NCBI GenBank assembly: GCA_918026815.1
Contig: CAKJVC010000182.1
Coordinates: 186,001 to 250,000 of the forward strand
Direction: 5' to 3'
Length of the DNA: 64,000 bases
Origin: Chalara sp. BL73
Taxonomy: Eukaryota; Ascomycota; Leotiomycetes; Helotiales
In this document: piece after piece, positions 60,450 to 64,000 of the stretch
Layout of the letters: each line of letters begins with the position of its first letter
Position numbering within the stretch: the stretch's first letter is position 1
Program-made: the position numbers and the translations under genes
The notes under the pieces: generated by a model
Seen by the model: the letters and a program-made list of their open reading frames with translations, nothing else
Told to the model about the DNA's origin: nothing
Database searches by the model: none

Positions 60450-62216
60450 ATGGCTTTCCAGCAAACACCTGAACAACAGGAGCGATCCGAGTTTACTTCT
60501 CATTTGAAATACTTGCAGCATGTAACCACGGTACAAGATCAGCAAGAGGTGAGAGTGACGCCATTGTTCACTAAGGCAGTACAGAAGCAGTTCCCCTCAT
60601 GCTTTGATCAGTATGGCTTCTTTGCTGGAGATTCAGCCATTCTTGAGAAAATGGTGCAAGGAGCCACGATCACAGAAAATGACCCTCGGTTATTCCTCAA
60701 TATCTCAGCGCCTTCCAGCGCATTCATATGTGGATCGCAAGGCTCTGGAAAGAGCCACACCCTGTCATGCCTGCTAGAGATCTGCTTGGCTAAATCCGTA
60801 GTGAGCAAACTTGATAACCCTCTAGCTGGCTTATTGTTCCACTACGATTCTTTTATCTCTGACGTTACAGGGTAAGCATCCCTTCGCAAATGTGCCTTTG
60901 GAAGATGCAGAAGGTCTATCTACCTACCGAATTTTCCGCTTAGGCTTTATGTTTTGGAAATTTGTGCTTGGAATATTCCTTGATTGTTGACCGATTTTCA
61001 GTACACCCTGTGAAGCTGCGTACTTGTCTTCTGACCCAAATATCAAGGTCAGAGTCCTGTGTTCACCAACAAACCTGTCAACAATAAAGGTAAATTTTTG
61101 TGGAATTCCTATCACAAGCATAAGCTAATATGACTTCAAGCACATCTATCAAAGGCAAGGTCTCAATGTGACGATCGAGGAGCTACGAATCAATCAGAGT
61201 GATCTTACCACGCAGCGAATGCTAGATTTAATGGCTGTAAATACAGAAGACGGCCACATGCCGCTCTACCTACACTCTGTTAACCGTATTCTTCGCGAAA
61301 TGCGAATCGTCCAGCAAGAGACTGGTGGCACTTTCAACTATCTTGAGTTCAAGAAAGAGGTCGAAGCATGCGAAATGACACCTGCTCAACTCGCACCCCT
61401 CAAACAGCGCTTAGATACGTTGGAGAGCTTTATGCCAAAGTCGCAGACTCGAGCTATGCCAACATTCCCTTCGGCCAAGAATCAGAAGCCCATGAATCGT
61501 TTCAGCGGTAATGACTGGACGATAGAGGTTTGGTCTCACATCTGGAAAGATAACTCATGAAATTGACTTGTTTCTAGCCGGGTACTCTGACTATAGTCGA
61601 CCTATCCTGCCCCTGCGTTACATCTGAGAGTGCATGTGCACTCTTCAATATGTGCCTCAGCCTCTTCCTCGAGCAAAAGACGGACACTGGGCGCGTCGTG
61701 GCCCTGGATGAGGCACATAAAGTATATCTTCCTGCCTACCCACCCCAACAAATCTCTCAGCTAAACAATAAATAGTACATGAAATTCACCGCGGAAGCCA
61801 ATAACCTAACCAATACCCTCCTTTCCTCAATCCGTCTCCAACGCCACCTCGGCGCGCGTGTCTTCATCTCTACGCAAGAACCCACCATCTCTCCGGCGCT
61901 CCTCGATCTTTGCTCCATGACCATAGTACACCGCTTCTCCTCGCCCGCGTGGCTCCGGACGCTGAAATCCCATCTCGCGGCACTGGATCTCACACAGCTT
62001 TCTGACAACGTCGCCAACACATCAAGAGATGTGTTCCAAGAGATCGTGAAGTTGGGAGTTGGGGAAGCCTTATGTTTTGCACCGGGTGCCATCGTAGATA
62101 TAGAGCAGAGGGAGGGGGGAGCGATTAGCACAAAACGGCTTGGGACGGGATATCTGAGAATTAAAGTAAGAGAGAGGCTGACGAGAGATGGGGGAAGGAG
62201 TGTCATGGCCACCTGA
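60450..62216 (+). CDS. HerA/FtsK-like P-loop ATPase, fungal family
   Basis: Proposed exons 60450–60871, 61002–61089, 61141–61527, 61578–61721 and 61776–62216 give 493 residues. Walker A is ICGSQGSGKSHTL (GSQGSGKS, 95–102). Walker B is RVVALDEAHK (338–347), preceded by GTLTIVDLSCPCV. The following LLSSIRLQRHLGARVFISTQ and TISPALLDLCSMTIVHRFSS pattern, then GEALCFAPGA, is characteristic of HerA/VirD4-type pumps, where a sensor Gln closes a strand after Walker B. Prokaryotic HerA forms hexamers that translocate DNA, and some partner with nucleases or Sir2 in phage defence. The fungal family is uncharacterised as far as I know. The start is uncertain; a longer N-terminus may exist or may have been lost. 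Divergent from the STAND gene. Confidence 0.85.
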
Positions 62217-62863
62217 CTCTCAAAGATCAGATTTTGATTTCAGGCTCCCTTACATTATCGGGGAGCTGGCACAATCATGGCGTTTGTTCATGCTGTTGCG
62301 ATACCCTTTTGGCAGATAGAAAATAGAGAGGAACATAAATTCAGCGGTACAACGACATAAAAAATGGACCATACAAGACTTCAAACAGGGTGTGTGCAGT
62401 GAGGTTCTCTTCCAACATTTATCACGTTTACCACAAACAGGGAGAATCAGTTAAAAAAAAAGATTGAGCTTGAAAATAGGCAAAACTTCAGGACCCTCGA
62501 GGGATCCTGAAGGAAACCAGACGAACTGAGTTTATTTGACTGTTGTTGACTTGATTCGTTATATCGGGTGTGGCGTGTTCGAGTTGTTGTAATCGGCAAC
62601 CAAGTTCATATCCCCAAACACAGTTTGTCCAGAACCTTTTCGGGGCCGCCTTCTGTGTTTGTTGCAGCTTGCTTGCTTAAACAAATATACATACGGTTTA
62701 ACATTCATTTCTTGGATTCACGCTCTGTGATTGGCTGTCTTCGCGCTACTGTTAGGAGAATGCCCCTTTTAAGTCCAGCCTTGGAATTCGATGGACAAAA
62801 GCGCATGAGCCAAATCCTTGATCGTTTTGTCCCTCTTTATATTTAAATTTAGATTGAGTTATA
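62217..62863. other. Convergent intergenic region
   Basis: 0.65 kb between the ATPase stop and the NDUFAF7 stop. No gene is seen. Confidence 0.5.
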
Positions 62864-64000
62864 TCATACAGTAGCCATTACACTCGCATTCTTATACCAA
62901 ACCAACAGTGGATTCTCACCATTCTTGGTCTCTGTTTCTTCCACATAGGCCCACCTCCTTAAGAATTCCTCATGCGACAAGACCCTTGTCAGCTTGCCTG
63001 TAATCGCGCGATACATGAGTTCCATGACATTGAAATCTGTTGGGAAGAGAATGTCAAAGTATCCTTGATGCACCTTCTTTTATTAGCTAGGTTCATATAT
63101 GTGCAGATGAAAGCTTACAAAAGGAGTAGTGACAGGAACTGTCCTCCGTTGGTATCTTGTCTGTACCACAGGCGCATTTATACCCTTTATTGTATCTGGC
63201 AAATCATGGAAGTCACTTGTCAACAAGCGATGTGAAGGAAAGTATTTCCCCAGGATATCGAAAAACTGCATCAGCCTCGTCGGGATGTACTCTGGATCAC
63301 TGAGATTTCCGGAGAATGGAAGGCTACTTCTGAGCTTTCTAAGGAGTTTGCTTTGATGAAGTGGTAATGGGTATCGTCCACCTGTCGCGGCGTGTCTTAC
63401 CCTCAAGAACCTCGAAGCTACGGGGTCTATCTGAGGTACATAAAACTCATAAAAATCTCCGTACTGGTCGATCAAGACTGTTCCCTGGAGTGGTTCTTCT
63501 GTCATGTGATCGTAACGAATCGCATCATGAGCGAAATTGTCAAAAACCTCCATTGCTAAGAAGTAGCACGGAGATGCGACCAGCTGATCCCATTCAAATA
63601 TTGACTTATTAATAATCTCGACATGCGATGAGTGGCCTTTCGAGTCAGCAGTTCGCATGAGCTGATGAGCCTGCAGCTTTGCCAAGCTGGAGGAAATCTC
63701 AATGATCTTGTATTTGGTACGCTCATACACCGACGGTGCCGCATCACGGATGTAATCGAGAATGTTAAGCATAAGTGTGCCATTCCCTGCGCCCATTTCG
63801 TATATTATCAGGTCATGGTACGGATATTGAGATAGCTTATAGTTCGAAATCAGGTAACGTGCCATGGCTTCACCGTAGTATGGCCTAAATAGCTCTGTCG
63901 GTGTATGCCATAACTGCCGCGTCTCATTCGGTTCCTTTTCATCCAGTTTATCTTCAAACTCGGTATATCGCTGACCTAACAGTTTGTGGAACTCATTCTC
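62864..64000 (-). CDS. NDUFAF7/MidA-like mitochondrial complex I assembly methyltransferase, 5' part outside window
   Basis: Proposed exons 63119 to beyond 64000 and 62864–63076, with a 42-nt intron. The visible protein begins inside the fold (ELFRPYYGEAMARYLI) and has the SAM-binding motif IYEMGAGNGTLMLNIL. Further motifs are PCYFLAMEVFDNFAHDAIRY and DFHDLPDTIKGINAPVVQTR, typical of the family. The second exon supplies the conserved end, VHQGYFDILFPTDFNVMELM. NDUFAF7 methylates an arginine of the complex I subunit NDUFS2 in the mitochondrial matrix; fungal members are presumed equivalent. The start codon and targeting peptide lie beyond position 64000. Confidence 0.93.

Noticed and set aside
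62568..62846. 92-codon plus-strand frame after the HerA-like gene
   Set aside because: No domain and no continuation by splicing; likely chance in intergenic DNA.

Overview
The window is nuclear DNA of a filamentous ascomycete (Pezizomycotina). Genes are split by many short GT–AG introns, mostly 42–80 nt, with CTAA/CTGA-like branch points. The gene families are typical of moulds: NACHT and Goodbye STAND proteins, a highly reducing polyketide synthase, GPI-anchored GH17, cerato-platanin and the RSC, TFIID and SAS complexes. A helotialean (Leotiomycetes) origin is plausible but is only an inference. No tRNA, rRNA, intact transposon or CRISPR array was found. All gene models were rebuilt by hand from reading frames and splice sites, so exon borders are proposals.

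Left block (1–13 kb), accessory: a NACHT-type NLR-like gene running off the left edge (minus). A FAD-dependent monooxygenase diverges from it, followed by a 2,501-residue highly reducing polyketide synthase (KS-AT-DH-CMeT-ER-KR-ACP). The last two, co-oriented, look like a minimal biosynthetic cluster.

Middle block (14–45 kb), mostly housekeeping: GH17 glucanase, ERO1, CKS1 back to back with RSC4, a decayed coding remnant, SSB-type Hsp70, an F-box/2EXR-like protein, mitochondrial ribosome recycling factor, an RGG-rich putative mitochondrial protein, CDC26, TAF2, a SAS4-domain protein, alanyl-tRNA synthetase with a likely mitochondrial pre-sequence, an unknown acidic protein and an RCR-like membrane protein. 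Several pairs share short divergent promoters (AlaRS/unknown, RGG protein/CDC26, F-box/RRF).

Right block (45–64 kb), accessory and gene-sparse: cerato-platanin, a long AT-rich stretch, an allantoate-permease-like MFS transporter diverging from a 2-oxoglutarate/Fe(II) dioxygenase, then a large STAND protein (Goodbye-like, NACHT-like P-loop, TPR, acidic linker, ZZ-like zinc finger). A HerA/FtsK-like P-loop ATPase diverges from the STAND gene. The window ends in the mitochondrial complex I assembly methyltransferase NDUFAF7 (partial).

The most interesting candidate system is the head-to-head STAND / HerA-like ATPase pair. Second is the monooxygenase–polyketide synthase pair, with its unusual ketosynthase and enoylreductase motifs and a predicted 5-nt micro-exon.
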